Below are positions 6,293 through 13,089 of a stretch of DNA of 15,390 nucleotides, piece by piece (positions within the stretch are counted from its first letter, which is position 1; each line of letters opens with the position of its first letter). The notes under the pieces were generated by a model. That model saw only the letters and a list, made by a program, of their open reading frames with translations. It was not told where the DNA came from and did not search any database. A program made the translations under genes and the position numbers. Origin of the DNA: Frankiales bacterium (GTDB lineage: Bacteria; Actinomycetota; Actinomycetes; Mycobacteriales; SCTD01); assembly GCA_025464915.1 (NCBI GenBank), contig JAODNF010000205.1:1-15390 (forward strand), given 5' to 3'.

Positions 6293-7357
6293 GTGGCAAG
6301 CAGAGTCGTAGGTCTCGACATCGGGACGTCTGGCGTGCGTGCGGCTGAGCTGACGACGGGTAAGGGCTCCAACACGCTGGAGCGCTTCGGCCAGGTCGCG
6401 CTCCCCGCAGGTGCGGTCCGGGACGGCGAGATCGTCGACACGGACGCCGTGGCCGAGGCCATCAAGCAGCTGTGGTCGCAGGCGAAGTTCAGCACGAAGA
6501 AGGTCGTGGTCGGCGTCGCGAACCAGAAGGTCGTGGTCCGGCAGGTCGACATCCCCTGGATGCCGGCGAACGAGCTCAAGAAGGCACTCGCCTTCCAGGT
6601 CCAGGACTACGTGCCCATGCCGGTCGACGAGGCCATCCTCGACTTCCACCAGCTGGGCGAGTTCACGAACGAGAGCGGCGGTCGGATGCTGCGCATCCTG
6701 CTCGTCGCTGCCGCCCGCGACATGGTCGGCGCGGCGGTAGACGCTGTGACCAAGGCCGGCCTCCAGCCGACGATGGTCGACCTGACCTCCTTCGCCGTGA
6801 TGCGCTCGCTGGTCAGCTTCGACAGCGCGGTCCTCGGCAGCGGCGAGGCCGAGGCGCTCGTCGACGTCGGCGCACACGTCACCAACATCGTCGTGCACGA
6901 GGACGGCGTGCCGAAGTTCGTGCGCATCCTGATCCAGGGCGGCGGCGACGTCACGGACGCCGTGGCCGAGCGCCTGGGCGTCCCGGCCGAGCAGGCCGAG
7001 GCGATCAAGCAGGAGTCCGGCATGGCCGCCGTCCCCGGCGCCGCCGACCCGACACCTGCCGGCCGGGCCATCGAGTCCGTCGCCAACAGCTTCGTCGAGG
7101 AGGTCCGCGGGTCCCTCGACTACTACATGGCCCAGCCCGGTGCCGCGCGCATCGGTCGGGTCGTCGTCTCCGGCGGCGGCTCGCGGCTTCGTGGTCTCAC
7201 CGACCGCCTGGCCACCGCAACCCGCCTGCCCGTGCAGGCTGCTCGACCTCTGTCCGCTCTGAAGCTCGGCAAGACCGGCCTCACCGACGACCAGCTCGCG
7301 TACGTCGAGCCCATGGTCGCGGTGCCCGTGGGTCTCGCCATGGGGGTGTCGTCGTGA
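6293..7357 (+). CDS. pilM: Type IV pilus assembly protein PilM (actin-like ATPase)
   Basis: A cytoplasmic FtsA/actin-fold protein that binds the N-terminal tail of PilN and links the pilus motor to the PilN-PilO membrane complex. The 354 residues match the usual PilM length. ATPase landmarks are visible: the phosphate-1 loop GLDIGTSGVRAAEL (7-20), the second phosphate loop ALVDVGAHVTNIVVHEDG near 185-202, and the adenosine-type motif VVVSGGGSRLRGL near 287-299. The segment DIPWMPANELKKALAFQVQ is typical of the family. It starts with GTG 6293, with AGGGG at 6281-6285 seven nt upstream. It is first in the pilMNO(P) operon and its stop overlaps the pilN GTG by 4 nt. Confidence 0.96.
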   Translation: MASRVVGLDIGTSGVRAAELTTGKGSNTLERFGQVALPAGAVRDGEIVDTDAVAEAIKQLWSQAKFSTKKVVVGVANQKVVVRQVDIPWMPANELKKALAFQVQDYVPMPVDEAILDFHQLGEFTNESGGRMLRILLVAAARDMVGAAVDAVTKAGLQPTMVDLTSFAVMRSLVSFDSAVLGSGEAEALVDVGAHVTNIVVHEDGVPKFVRILIQGGGDVTDAVAERLGVPAEQAEAIKQESGMAAVPGAADPTPAGRAIESVANSFVEEVRGSLDYYMAQPGAARIGRVVVSGGGSRLRGLTDRLATATRLPVQAARPLSALKLGKTGLTDDQLAYVEPMVAVPVGLAMGVSS

Positions 7358-8019
7358 CCGTCCTGAACACCGAGGCCCGCCTCGGAATGACCACCGGCCA
7401 GATGCCGCGCGTCAACCTCCTGCCCCCGGAGATCGCCGAGACGGCGCTCTTCCGCAAGGTCCAGCTGGGGCTGGGGGGTGCCGTGCTCGGTGCCGTCGTC
7501 GTCGTGGGCCTGCTGGCCGCTTCGGCCGCCCACGGAGTCAGCACCGCACAGACCAAGCTGGACGGTGAGACGGCGAAGAACAGCAGCCTCAGCAAGGACG
7601 TTGCCAGCTACAGCAACGTGACGGCTGTCTACAACGCTGCCGCAGCCGCTCAGCTGCAGCTCACCAACGCCATGGGTCAGGAGGTGCGGTACTCCCAGCT
7701 CATGCACGACCTCAGCCTGTCTGTGCCGAGCTCCGTGTGGCTCAAGACCCTCACCTTCAACCAGACGCCGCCCGCGGCGACGGCCGGTGCTGCTGCTGCA
7801 CCTGGGATCGGCACCGTTGCCTTCACAGGCGTCGGTTTCAGCCATGACGACCTCGCGCTGTGGCTCGAGGCGATGGCCAACCTCAAGACCTACAGCGATC
7901 CCTACTTCGCCAGCTCCACGGAGTCTCTCCTGGGCACGAAGAAGATCGTGACCTTCTCGGGAACGATGAACGAGACCGGCAACGCCCTCTCGGGCCGCTA
8001 CAGCAAGCTCGGAGGCTGA
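7354..8019 (+). CDS. pilN: Type IV pilus assembly protein PilN
   Basis: A bitopic inner-membrane protein of about 221 residues. The cytoplasmic tail carries MPRVNLLPPEI (17-27), the conserved NLLP-type peptide that docks into PilM. One transmembrane helix (about 36-60, rich in Val, Leu and Ala) follows, then a coiled-coil-prone stretch (TKLDGETAKNSSLSKDVAS), then a PilN-type ferredoxin-like domain with VRYSQLMHDLSLSVPSSVWL. The start is GTG 7354, overlapping pilM (GTGA), with GGGGG at 7342-7346 giving 7-nt spacing. An internal ATG at 7387 would still leave the PilM-binding motif but lacks a ribosome site. It pairs with PilO in the alignment complex, as inferred from family and gene order. Confidence 0.93.
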   Translation: MTVLNTEARLGMTTGQMPRVNLLPPEIAETALFRKVQLGLGGAVLGAVVVVGLLAASAAHGVSTAQTKLDGETAKNSSLSKDVASYSNVTAVYNAAAAAQLQLTNAMGQEVRYSQLMHDLSLSVPSSVWLKTLTFNQTPPAATAGAAAAPGIGTVAFTGVGFSHDDLALWLEAMANLKTYSDPYFASSTESLLGTKKIVTFSGTMNETGNALSGRYSKLGG

Positions 8020-8021
8020 TC

Positions 8022-8747
8022 GTGAAGAAGATGCAGACTTGGATCGCCCTGACCGCGGTCGGCGTCCTGGCGATCCTCGCCGGGGGGTGGTTCCTGCTCG
8101 TGTCGCCGAAAAAGGCGCACGCGTCGGACCTGCGTGACCAGGCGGACGCGCAGAGCCGCGCCAACATGGCCCTGCAGAACCAGCTCGCCAGCCTCAAGGC
8201 CGCGCAGAAGAACCTGCCGGCGCAGCAGGCCAAGCTCGCTGCGGTGGCCGCCAAGATCCCGGGTACCAGTGCCATGCCCACGCTCGTGCGGGCCCTCAGC
8301 GCAGCGGCGGACGATGCCGGCGTCGAGCTCGTCTCGATCACGCCGTCCGCGCCCGCAGCGCTCGCCGCTTCCGCGCCGGCGGCAGGTACGCCGTCGGTGA
8401 CGACGGCAGCAGCTGGAACGACGACGTCGACGCCTGCCACGGCGACAACGGGCGTGACGCCCAACGCGGCGGCAGGCGCTGCCTCCGTCGGCACGCTGCT
8501 GCAGATCCCCGTCAACGTCAGTGTCGTGGGCAGCTACTTCCAGGTGGCGGAGTACCTCGACCGCCTCGAGTCGCTGCAGCGTGCCTTCCGCGTCACCACG
8601 CTCAGCCTGACGCCAGGCACCAACCCGCTGAAGCCGAGCGCGTCTCAGCCGACGCAGGAGTCCGGCAAGGTGCTCACGGGCACCATCTCCGGCCTCGTGT
8701 TCCAGACCCAGGGCGCCAGCACCGCGACCGCCACGACCGGGAAGTAG
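8022..8747 (+). CDS. pilO: Type IV pilus assembly protein PilO
   Basis: A bitopic membrane protein of about 241 residues that dimerises with PilN. A very short cytoplasmic end precedes one transmembrane helix (TWIALTAVGVLAILAGGWFL, about 5-26). A coiled-coil segment (residues 35-75, with repeated Ala, Gln, Leu and Lys) and the PilO domain follow: PTLVRALSAAADDAGVELVS and IPVNVSVVGSYFQVAEYLDR, the latter being the hallmark PilO strand-helix. Between these two parts lies an Ala/Thr/Pro-rich insert (about 108-155) that is low complexity and probably disordered. The start is GTG 8022 behind a clear GGAGG at 8011-8015 (6-nt spacing), which overrules the ATG at 8031. The gap to pilN is 2 nt, so translation is probably coupled. 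Confidence 0.93.
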   Translation: MKKMQTWIALTAVGVLAILAGGWFLLVSPKKAHASDLRDQADAQSRANMALQNQLASLKAAQKNLPAQQAKLAAVAAKIPGTSAMPTLVRALSAAADDAGVELVSITPSAPAALAASAPAAGTPSVTTAAAGTTTSTPATATTGVTPNAAAGAASVGTLLQIPVNVSVVGSYFQVAEYLDRLESLQRAFRVTTLSLTPGTNPLKPSASQPTQESGKVLTGTISGLVFQTQGASTATATTGK

Positions 8748-8753
8748 GCCCCG

Positions 8754-9416
8754 ATGACCGAGACAATGATGGCTCCCGCAGACCACGAGACCGGCGAGGA
8801 GGGCACGAACCGCAAGCCCCTCATCATCGCCGGGTGCGCGGGTGCCGCCCTGCTCCTGCTGGGGGGCGGCTTCCTCCTGCTCAAGGGCGGCGGCAGCGAC
8901 GCGTCGCTCGCCCCTGTCGTCCAGCACGTCGTCAAGCCCAAGCACGCCGCTCCTGCCAAGACCACGGCCAAGCCGCTCGGCTCGCCCGCCAAGGTCAAGC
9001 AGCTGCCGGCCGCGTCGAGCGTGCAGCTGGGGCGCGACCCGTTCGCCGCCCTCTACGTCCAGCCGGTCGCAGCTCCTGCGGGCGCCGCAGCCGGACCGGC
9101 CGCCGGTACGGGTACCGGCACCGCGACTGGAACGGGTACCACGACCACCACGACGACCGCCGCGGAGCCCGTCGCTCCCGCCCGGTACGGCTTGACCCTC
9201 GTCCGCGTCTACGCCACGGGCAAGGACCGGACGGCTGTCCTCAAGGCCGACGGCGAGAGCCAGCTGGCTCGCGCCGGCAGCACCTTCGGGAAGACGGGTG
9301 AGCTTCAGCTGCTCTCCTTCCAGCAGATCTCGCCCGGCAGGTGGAGCGTCGTCATCAAGGTCGGCGACGATGACCCGAAGGACCTGGCGCAGGGCGAGAC
9401 CATCTCCGTCATGTAG
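8754..9416 (+). CDS. PilP/GspC-like membrane protein of the pilus alignment complex
   Basis: 220 residues. A short cytoplasmic tail (1-22) leads to one transmembrane helix (about 23-42, IIAGCAGAALLLLGGGFLLL). A Pro/Ala/Lys-rich linker carries the motif GRDPFAALYV (about 93-102), like the DPF element found before the folded part of PilP-type proteins. A Gly/Thr low-complexity tract follows (about 117-138), then a small beta domain (YGLTLVRVYATGKDRTAVLK to the end) with the strand order and G-T-I-S-V ending seen in PilP/GspC homology-region domains. In Gram-negatives PilP is a lipoprotein joining PilNO to the secretin. Here there is no lipobox and no secretin, so its partner is unknown. GGGAAG at 8739-8744 may be the ribosome site. 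Position after pilO supports the assignment; the sequence alone makes it moderate. Confidence 0.7.
   Translation: MTETMMAPADHETGEEGTNRKPLIIAGCAGAALLLLGGGFLLLKGGGSDASLAPVVQHVVKPKHAAPAKTTAKPLGSPAKVKQLPAASSVQLGRDPFAALYVQPVAAPAGAAAGPAAGTGTGTATGTGTTTTTTTAAEPVAPARYGLTLVRVYATGKDRTAVLKADGESQLARAGSTFGKTGELQLLSFQQISPGRWSVVIKVGDDDPKDLAQGETISVM
9105..9162. repeat. GC-rich simple-sequence tract coding Gly/Thr
   Basis: Short imperfect repeats of GGTAC/GGTACC and ACGACC units encode alternating Gly-Thr and then poly-Thr in the PilP-like protein. Such tracts can change length by slippage. Here it lies in the flexible linker and stays in frame. Confidence 0.5.
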
Positions 9417-9432
9417 CAGGTGCCGGGCATGA

Positions 9433-9447
9433 AAGACTGCCCGCATG
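9433..9447 (+). promoter_or_regulatory. Weak candidate leaderless promoter of aroC
   Basis: AAGACT (9433-9438) stands 6 nt before ATG 9445, the same distance as the hexamers before aroB and efp. The first base departs from TAnnnT. No Shine-Dalgarno sequence lies in the 28-nt gap after the PilP-like gene, so either leaderless initiation or coupling to upstream translation is possible. Confidence 0.25.
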
Positions 9448-10623
9448 CTTCGTTGGATCACCGCTGGGGAGTCCCACGGCCCCGCCCTCGTGGCGGTGCT
9501 CGAGGGGCTCCCCGCCGGCGTTTCCGTCACCACGCACGACCTCGCCGACGACCTCGCCCGCCGCCGCCTCGGCTACGGCCGCGGGGCACGCATGGCTTTC
9601 GAGCAGGACGTCGTCACGTTCCTGGGCGGCGTCCGCCACGGGATCACCCAGGGCGGACCGGTCGCGGTGACCGTCGGGAACACCGAGTGGCCGAAGTGGG
9701 AGACGGTGATGTCGGCCGACCCGGTCGACCCGACCCTGCTCGAGGGCCGGGCGCGGAACGCGCCGCTCACCAGGCCCCGGCCCGGGCACGCCGACCTCGT
9801 GGGCATGCAGAAGTACGGCTTCGACGACGCGCGGCCCGTCCTCGAGCGCGCCAGCGCCCGTGAGACCGCGGCCAGGGTGGCTCTGGGCCGCGTGGCAAAG
9901 CACTTCCTGAGGCAGGCCTACGGCATCGACGTGCTCAGCCACGTGGTCAGCATCGGAGCCGCCGTGGTCGACCCTGGCCGGCTGCCGGAGCCCTCGGACC
10001 TCGCAGGGATCGACGAGAGCCCCGTCCGCGTCTTCGACGCGGCGTCGGAGGAGCGGCTGGTCGCCGAGATCGACGCGTGTCACAAGGAGGGCGACACGCT
10101 CGGCGGCGTCGTCGAGGTGCTCGCCTACGGGGTGCCGCCGGGCCTCGGGAGCCACGTGCACTGGGACCGGCGCATCGACGCCCGGCTCGCCGCAGCGCTC
10201 ATGGGGATCCAGGCGATCAAGGGCGTGGAGATCGGCGACGGGTTCGACGTCGCCCGTCGTCGGGGCAGCCAGGTCATGGACGAGATCGTGCGGGGTGACG
10301 ACGGGCTCACCCGGACCAGCGGGCACCTGGGTGGCACCGAGGGCGGCATGAGCTCCGGCCAGGTGCTGCGCGTGCGGGCCGCGATGAAGCCGATCAGCAC
10401 CATCCCGCGAGCCCTTCGAACGGTCGACACGGCGACCGGCGAGGAGGCCGTGGCCCACCACCAGCGCTCCGACGTCTGCGCCGTGCCGGCTGCAGGGGTC
10501 GTTGCCGAGGCCATGGTCGCCCTCGTCCTGGCCGACCTGGCCCTGGAGAAGTTCGGCGGGGACTCCGTCGAGGAGACGCGCCGCAACTGCGAGAGCTACC
10601 TCAAGAGCCTCACGATCCGGTGA
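9445..10623 (+). CDS. aroC: Chorismate synthase
   Basis: Catalyses the last shikimate step, the anti-1,4-elimination of phosphate from EPSP to chorismate, using reduced FMN, in the cytoplasm. The 392 residues are full length. Family landmarks are MLRWITAGESHGPAL at the N-terminus, GYGRGARMAFEQD (43-55) at the FMN/substrate site, LTRPRPGHADLVGMQKYGF, ERASARETAARVALG, SGHLGGTEGGMSSG and, near the C-terminus, HHQRSDVCAVPAAGVVAEAM. The start is fixed by the conserved N-terminus. It opens the shikimate block after the pilus genes and overlaps aroK by 4 nt, so the two are translated together. Confidence 0.98.
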   Translation: MLRWITAGESHGPALVAVLEGLPAGVSVTTHDLADDLARRRLGYGRGARMAFEQDVVTFLGGVRHGITQGGPVAVTVGNTEWPKWETVMSADPVDPTLLEGRARNAPLTRPRPGHADLVGMQKYGFDDARPVLERASARETAARVALGRVAKHFLRQAYGIDVLSHVVSIGAAVVDPGRLPEPSDLAGIDESPVRVFDAASEERLVAEIDACHKEGDTLGGVVEVLAYGVPPGLGSHVHWDRRIDARLAAALMGIQAIKGVEIGDGFDVARRRGSQVMDEIVRGDDGLTRTSGHLGGTEGGMSSGQVLRVRAAMKPISTIPRALRTVDTATGEEAVAHHQRSDVCAVPAAGVVAEAMVALVLADLALEKFGGDSVEETRRNCESYLKSLTIR

Positions 10624-11120
10624 CCGGCCCTCGGCTCGTCCTCGTCGGCCCGCCCGGCGCGGGCAAGACGACGGTGGGCAGGCTGCTGGCCCAGGAGCTC
10701 GACCTGGAGTTCCGGGACACCGACCAGGACATCGAGGCCTCACAGGGTGCGTCCATCGCGGACCTGTTCGTCTACGAGGGGGAGAAGCGGTTCCGCGAGC
10801 TCGAGCAGGAAGCGGTGAACCTCGCGTTGCGCGAGTTCGACGGCGTCCTGAGCCTGGGCGGGGGAGCGATCCTGAGCGAGGCCACGAGAGACCTGCTCCG
10901 GGGCCACGAGGTGCTGTTCCTCAGTGCCGGCGTCGGCGCCGCTGTCAAGCGCGTCGGCATGGCGCGGGACCGCCCGGTGCTGGCGCTGAACCCCCGCGCC
11001 TCCCTCCACGTCCTGCTCGAGCAGCGACTGCCGCTCTACCGCGAGGTCGCGACGTGGGAGATCGTCACGGACGACCTGGCGCCCGACGACGTGGTGAGAG
11101 AGGTTCTCAGACAGATCTGA
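10620..11120 (+). CDS. aroK: Shikimate kinase
   Basis: Phosphorylates shikimate at the 3-hydroxyl with ATP. It has 166 residues, a typical length. The Walker A motif is GPPGAGKT (10-17). The shikimate-binding DTD motif is at 33-35, the basic FRELE segment at 58-62, the GGGA loop at 80-83, and the lid arginines lie in ARDRPVL. The C-terminal RLPLYREVA is also typical. The GTG start overlaps the aroC stop (GTGA). In many actinobacteria aroB follows directly; here the next 476 nt lack an intact gene. Confidence 0.97.
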   Translation: MTGPRLVLVGPPGAGKTTVGRLLAQELDLEFRDTDQDIEASQGASIADLFVYEGEKRFRELEQEAVNLALREFDGVLSLGGGAILSEATRDLLRGHEVLFLSAGVGAAVKRVGMARDRPVLALNPRASLHVLLEQRLPLYREVATWEIVTDDLAPDDVVREVLRQI

Positions 11121-11278
11121 GACCTCCACGTTCACAGGGGGTCCCTGCCGAAAGTGCACGCGCCACTCGTTCGTCCGCGACGCCACGTCTCGAAGGCTGT
11201 GAGCGCGAGCCCGAGCGCGGGCATCGCGGCGAAGAAGTCGGTCGTGGTGAAGCTCTCCGGGCGACCGTCGCTCGGCGG
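11121..11278. other. Unassigned first third of the aroK-aroB interruption
   Basis: No gene can be assigned here. The wobble-type positions of one phase are GC-rich (roughly four in five), and that phase is open on both strands. The plus reading begins about 11121. The minus reading ends at a TGA at 11132-11134 and contains TDFFAAMPALGLALTAFETW, which looks helical but matches no family I recognise. It may be the end of a decayed minus-strand gene or chance. Confidence 0.3.
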
Positions 11279-11533
11279 TGGCCTGTCTACGGCGCGGGCT
11301 GGTCCTCGCTGTCCTCGTCGAACGCCCACGGTGGCTCCTTCCACCGCGGCGGTGCGGCCGGTCGGTCGCTCACGATGACCTTCTTCCGCTCCTACAGCGG
11401 CTGCGGTGTGAAGATCGGCTCCCTGTCCGGCCTCGGGCGTGGCACCCACACCGTCAAGGTGACCGTCACGGGGACGCACCCGGCGCCGTCGCACGGCAGC
11501 AACGTCGACGTGGACCACCTCGGCGTGAGCTGA
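11279..11533 (+). pseudogene. 3' remnant of a gene for a secreted beta-sandwich/carbohydrate-binding-like domain
   Basis: The plus-strand frame ending at TGA 11531-11533 encodes about 84 residues with strongly G/C-ending codons. It reads WPVYGAGWSSLSSSNAHGGS early, GCGVKIGSLSGLGRGTHTVK in the middle, then VTVTGTHPAPSHGSNVDVDH. The GTHTVKVTVTGT and VDVDH strands are like the end of the beta-sandwich domains common at the C-terminus of actinobacterial secreted proteins. The middle (normally including a VYLDG-type strand) appears deleted between VKIG and SLSG. There is no start codon or signal peptide, since the open frame only runs back into aroK out of phase. It is probably the tail of a gene lost by deletion or insertion. 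The family resemblance is from memory, so moderate. Confidence 0.5.
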
Positions 11534-11544
11534 CGTTCGTGCTT

Positions 11545-11579
11545 GAAGGAGCCGGGTCCCTCATGGACTCGGCTCCTTC
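11545..11579 (+). terminator. Terminator hairpin before aroB
   Basis: A 15-bp stem, GAAGGAGCCGGGTCC against GGACTCGGCTCCTTC, with one G-U pair and the loop CTCAT. It starts 12 nt after the stop of the gene remnant and ends just before the aroB promoter-like hexamer, so it separates aroCK transcription from aroB. Confidence 0.75.
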
Positions 11580-11584
11580 GTCGT

Positions 11585-11599
11585 TAGGGTCTGAAAGTG
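11585..11599 (+). promoter_or_regulatory. Candidate leaderless promoter (-10) of aroB
   Basis: TAGGGT (11585-11590) fits TAnnnT and is 6 nt before GTG 11597. No Shine-Dalgarno sequence is present between the terminator and the start. This arrangement fits transcription beginning on the GTG itself. No clear -35 is seen. Confidence 0.5.
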
Positions 11600-12670
11600 A
11601 CAACACGCATCCGGGTCGGGACGGCGCGTCCGTATGACGTCGTCGTCGGCGAAGGGCTCCTCGGCGAGCTCCCGGCGCTGGTCGCGAAGGCTCAGCGGGT
11701 CGCGGTCGTGCACCCGACCGCGCTGCGGGTCACCGGCGAGGCGGTGGCGGAGGACCTGCGCGGCAACGGGTTCGAGGCGCACAGCGTGGAGATCCCGGAC
11801 GGCGAGCAGGCGAAGGACCTGCAGGTCGCGTCGTACGTCTGGGACGTCCTCGGCAAGGCCGGGTTCACGCGCACCGACGCGGTCGTCTCCGTCGGTGGGG
11901 GAGCGACCACCGATCTCGCCGGGTTCGTCGCGGCGACCTGGCTGCGCGGGGTCGACGTCGTGCACGTCCCCACCACGCTGCTCGGCATGGTCGACGCGGC
12001 CGTCGGCGGCAAGACGGGCATCAACACCACCGCAGGCAAGAACCTCGTCGGCGCCTTCCACGAGCCCGTAGGGGTCCTCTGCGACCTCACGGCGCTGGAG
12101 TCCCTCCCGCGGCACGACCTGGTCTCGGGGCTGGCCGAGGTGATCAAGGTCGGCTTCACGCACGACCCCCGGATCCTCGAGCTGATCGAGGCCGACGGGC
12201 CCGACGCCCACCTCCGCGAGCTCGTCGAGCGCGCGATCGCGGTCAAGGCTGGCGTGGTGGCCGCCGACCTGACCGAGCAGGGCGGTCGGGAGACCCTCAA
12301 CTACGGGCACACGCTCGGGCACGCGATCGAGAAGGTCGAGGACTACCGCTGGCGGCACGGGGCCGCGGTCAGCGTCGGCCTGGTGTTCGCCGCGGAGCTC
12401 GCGCGGCTGGCTGGCCGGCTCGACGATGCGACGGCCGCCCGCCACGGCGAGATCCTGCGCAGCGTGGGCCTGCCCACCTCGTACGAGGGGGACTGGGACC
12501 GCCTCCGCGCAGCGATGAGCATCGACAAGAAGTCCCGCGGCGACCGGCTGCGGTTCGTCGTCCTGGACGCGCTCGCCAAGCCACGCATCCTGGACGACCC
12601 CGACCCGACGCACCTCGTCGCGGCGTGGGAAGAGGTCCGGCGCGAGAAATCGGGGAAGATCGACCTGTGA
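11597..12670 (+). CDS. aroB: 3-dehydroquinate synthase
   Basis: Converts DAHP to 3-dehydroquinate, the second shikimate step, using NAD+ and a metal ion (zinc or cobalt). The 357 residues are full length. The NAD-binding GGGATTD is at 100-106, followed by PTTLLGMVDAAVGGKTGIN (125-143) and KNLVGAFHEP. Metal ligands expected from the family are present: Glu181 in GLAEVIK, His238 in NYGHTLGH and His254 in RHGAAV. The start GTG 11597 follows a -10-like hexamer by 6 nt and no ribosome site, so initiation is probably leaderless. The stop overlaps the aroQ GTG by 4 nt. Confidence 0.98.
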   Translation: MTTRIRVGTARPYDVVVGEGLLGELPALVAKAQRVAVVHPTALRVTGEAVAEDLRGNGFEAHSVEIPDGEQAKDLQVASYVWDVLGKAGFTRTDAVVSVGGGATTDLAGFVAATWLRGVDVVHVPTTLLGMVDAAVGGKTGINTTAGKNLVGAFHEPVGVLCDLTALESLPRHDLVSGLAEVIKVGFTHDPRILELIEADGPDAHLRELVERAIAVKAGVVAADLTEQGGRETLNYGHTLGHAIEKVEDYRWRHGAAVSVGLVFAAELARLAGRLDDATAARHGEILRSVGLPTSYEGDWDRLRAAMSIDKKSRGDRLRFVVLDALAKPRILDDPDPTHLVAAWEEVRREKSGKIDL

Positions 12671-13077
12671 AGATCCTCGTCCTGAACGGGCCCAACCTCG
12701 GCCGGCTCGGCACCCGCGAGCCCGAGGTCTACGGCAGTACGACCTACGCCGAGCTCGTCGCGACCTGCCAGGAGGTCGAGCCGGAGGCGGACGTCCGCCA
12801 GACCGACGACGAGGCGACCATGATCGGCTGGCTGCACGAAGCAGCCGACACCGCGACGCCCGTCGTGCTCAACCCGGGGGCCTGGACGCACTACTCGTAC
12901 GCGCTGCGCGATGCCGCGACCCTCGCACCGGCGGTCATCGAGGTCCACCTGAGCCAGACGTCGGCCCGCGAGGAGTTCCGGCACACCTCCGTCATCTCGC
13001 CGGTCGCGAGGGGCACCATCACGGGCCTGGGTGTCGAGGGCTATCGGGCGGCGATCCGCGCGCTGCAGTCCTACTAG
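12667..13077 (+). CDS. aroQ: Type II 3-dehydroquinate dehydratase
   Basis: Dehydrates 3-dehydroquinate to 3-dehydroshikimate; type II enzymes form dodecamers. 136 residues. NGPNLGRLGTREPEVYG (7-23) supplies Asn10 and the lid residues Arg17 and Tyr22. NPGAWTHYSYALRD (69-82) is the substrate loop with His75, and EVHLS (92-96) carries the catalytic His94. The following segment reads QTSAREEFRH where most relatives have N-[IV]-H-ARE, so a conserved but non-catalytic histidine is replaced by Ser99. The start GTG 12667 overlaps the aroB stop (GTGA) and begins exactly at the family N-terminus (MKILVLNGPN). An in-frame earlier start at 12625 lies inside aroB and is rejected. The TAG stop is part of the efp -10-like hexamer. 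Confidence 0.96.
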   Translation: MKILVLNGPNLGRLGTREPEVYGSTTYAELVATCQEVEPEADVRQTDDEATMIGWLHEAADTATPVVLNPGAWTHYSYALRDAATLAPAVIEVHLSQTSAREEFRHTSVISPVARGTITGLGVEGYRAAIRALQSY

Positions 13078-13089
13078 TCTGGCGGCATG
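13075..13089 (+). promoter_or_regulatory. Candidate leaderless promoter (-10) of efp
   Basis: TAGTCT (13075-13080) includes the aroQ stop codon and is 6 nt before ATG 13087, with no Shine-Dalgarno sequence in the 9-nt gap. The geometry is the same as at aroB. Confidence 0.45.

Noticed and set aside
6472..7353. Upstream extension of the pilN frame through pilM
   Set aside because: It is an Arg-rich out-of-frame reading of pilM. The pilN start at GTG 7354 with GGGGG upstream fits the family.
9418..9443. Hairpin GCCGGGCA / TGCCCGC between the PilP-like gene and aroC as a terminator
   Set aside because: The stem is only about 5-7 bp with an 8-nt loop and no flanking support, so it is too weak to call.
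7998..9533. 511-codon minus-strand open frame opposite pilO, the PilP-like gene and the aroC start
   Set aside because: It is an antisense shadow rich in Arg/Gly/His, and the plus-strand genes there are clear family members.
10502..11533. Long plus-strand open frame of 343 codons through aroC, aroK and the following gap
   Set aside because: Its first 600 nt overlap aroC and aroK in another frame with Arg/Pro-rich shadow sequence. Only the tail after 11279 looks like protein, and it is reported as a gene remnant.
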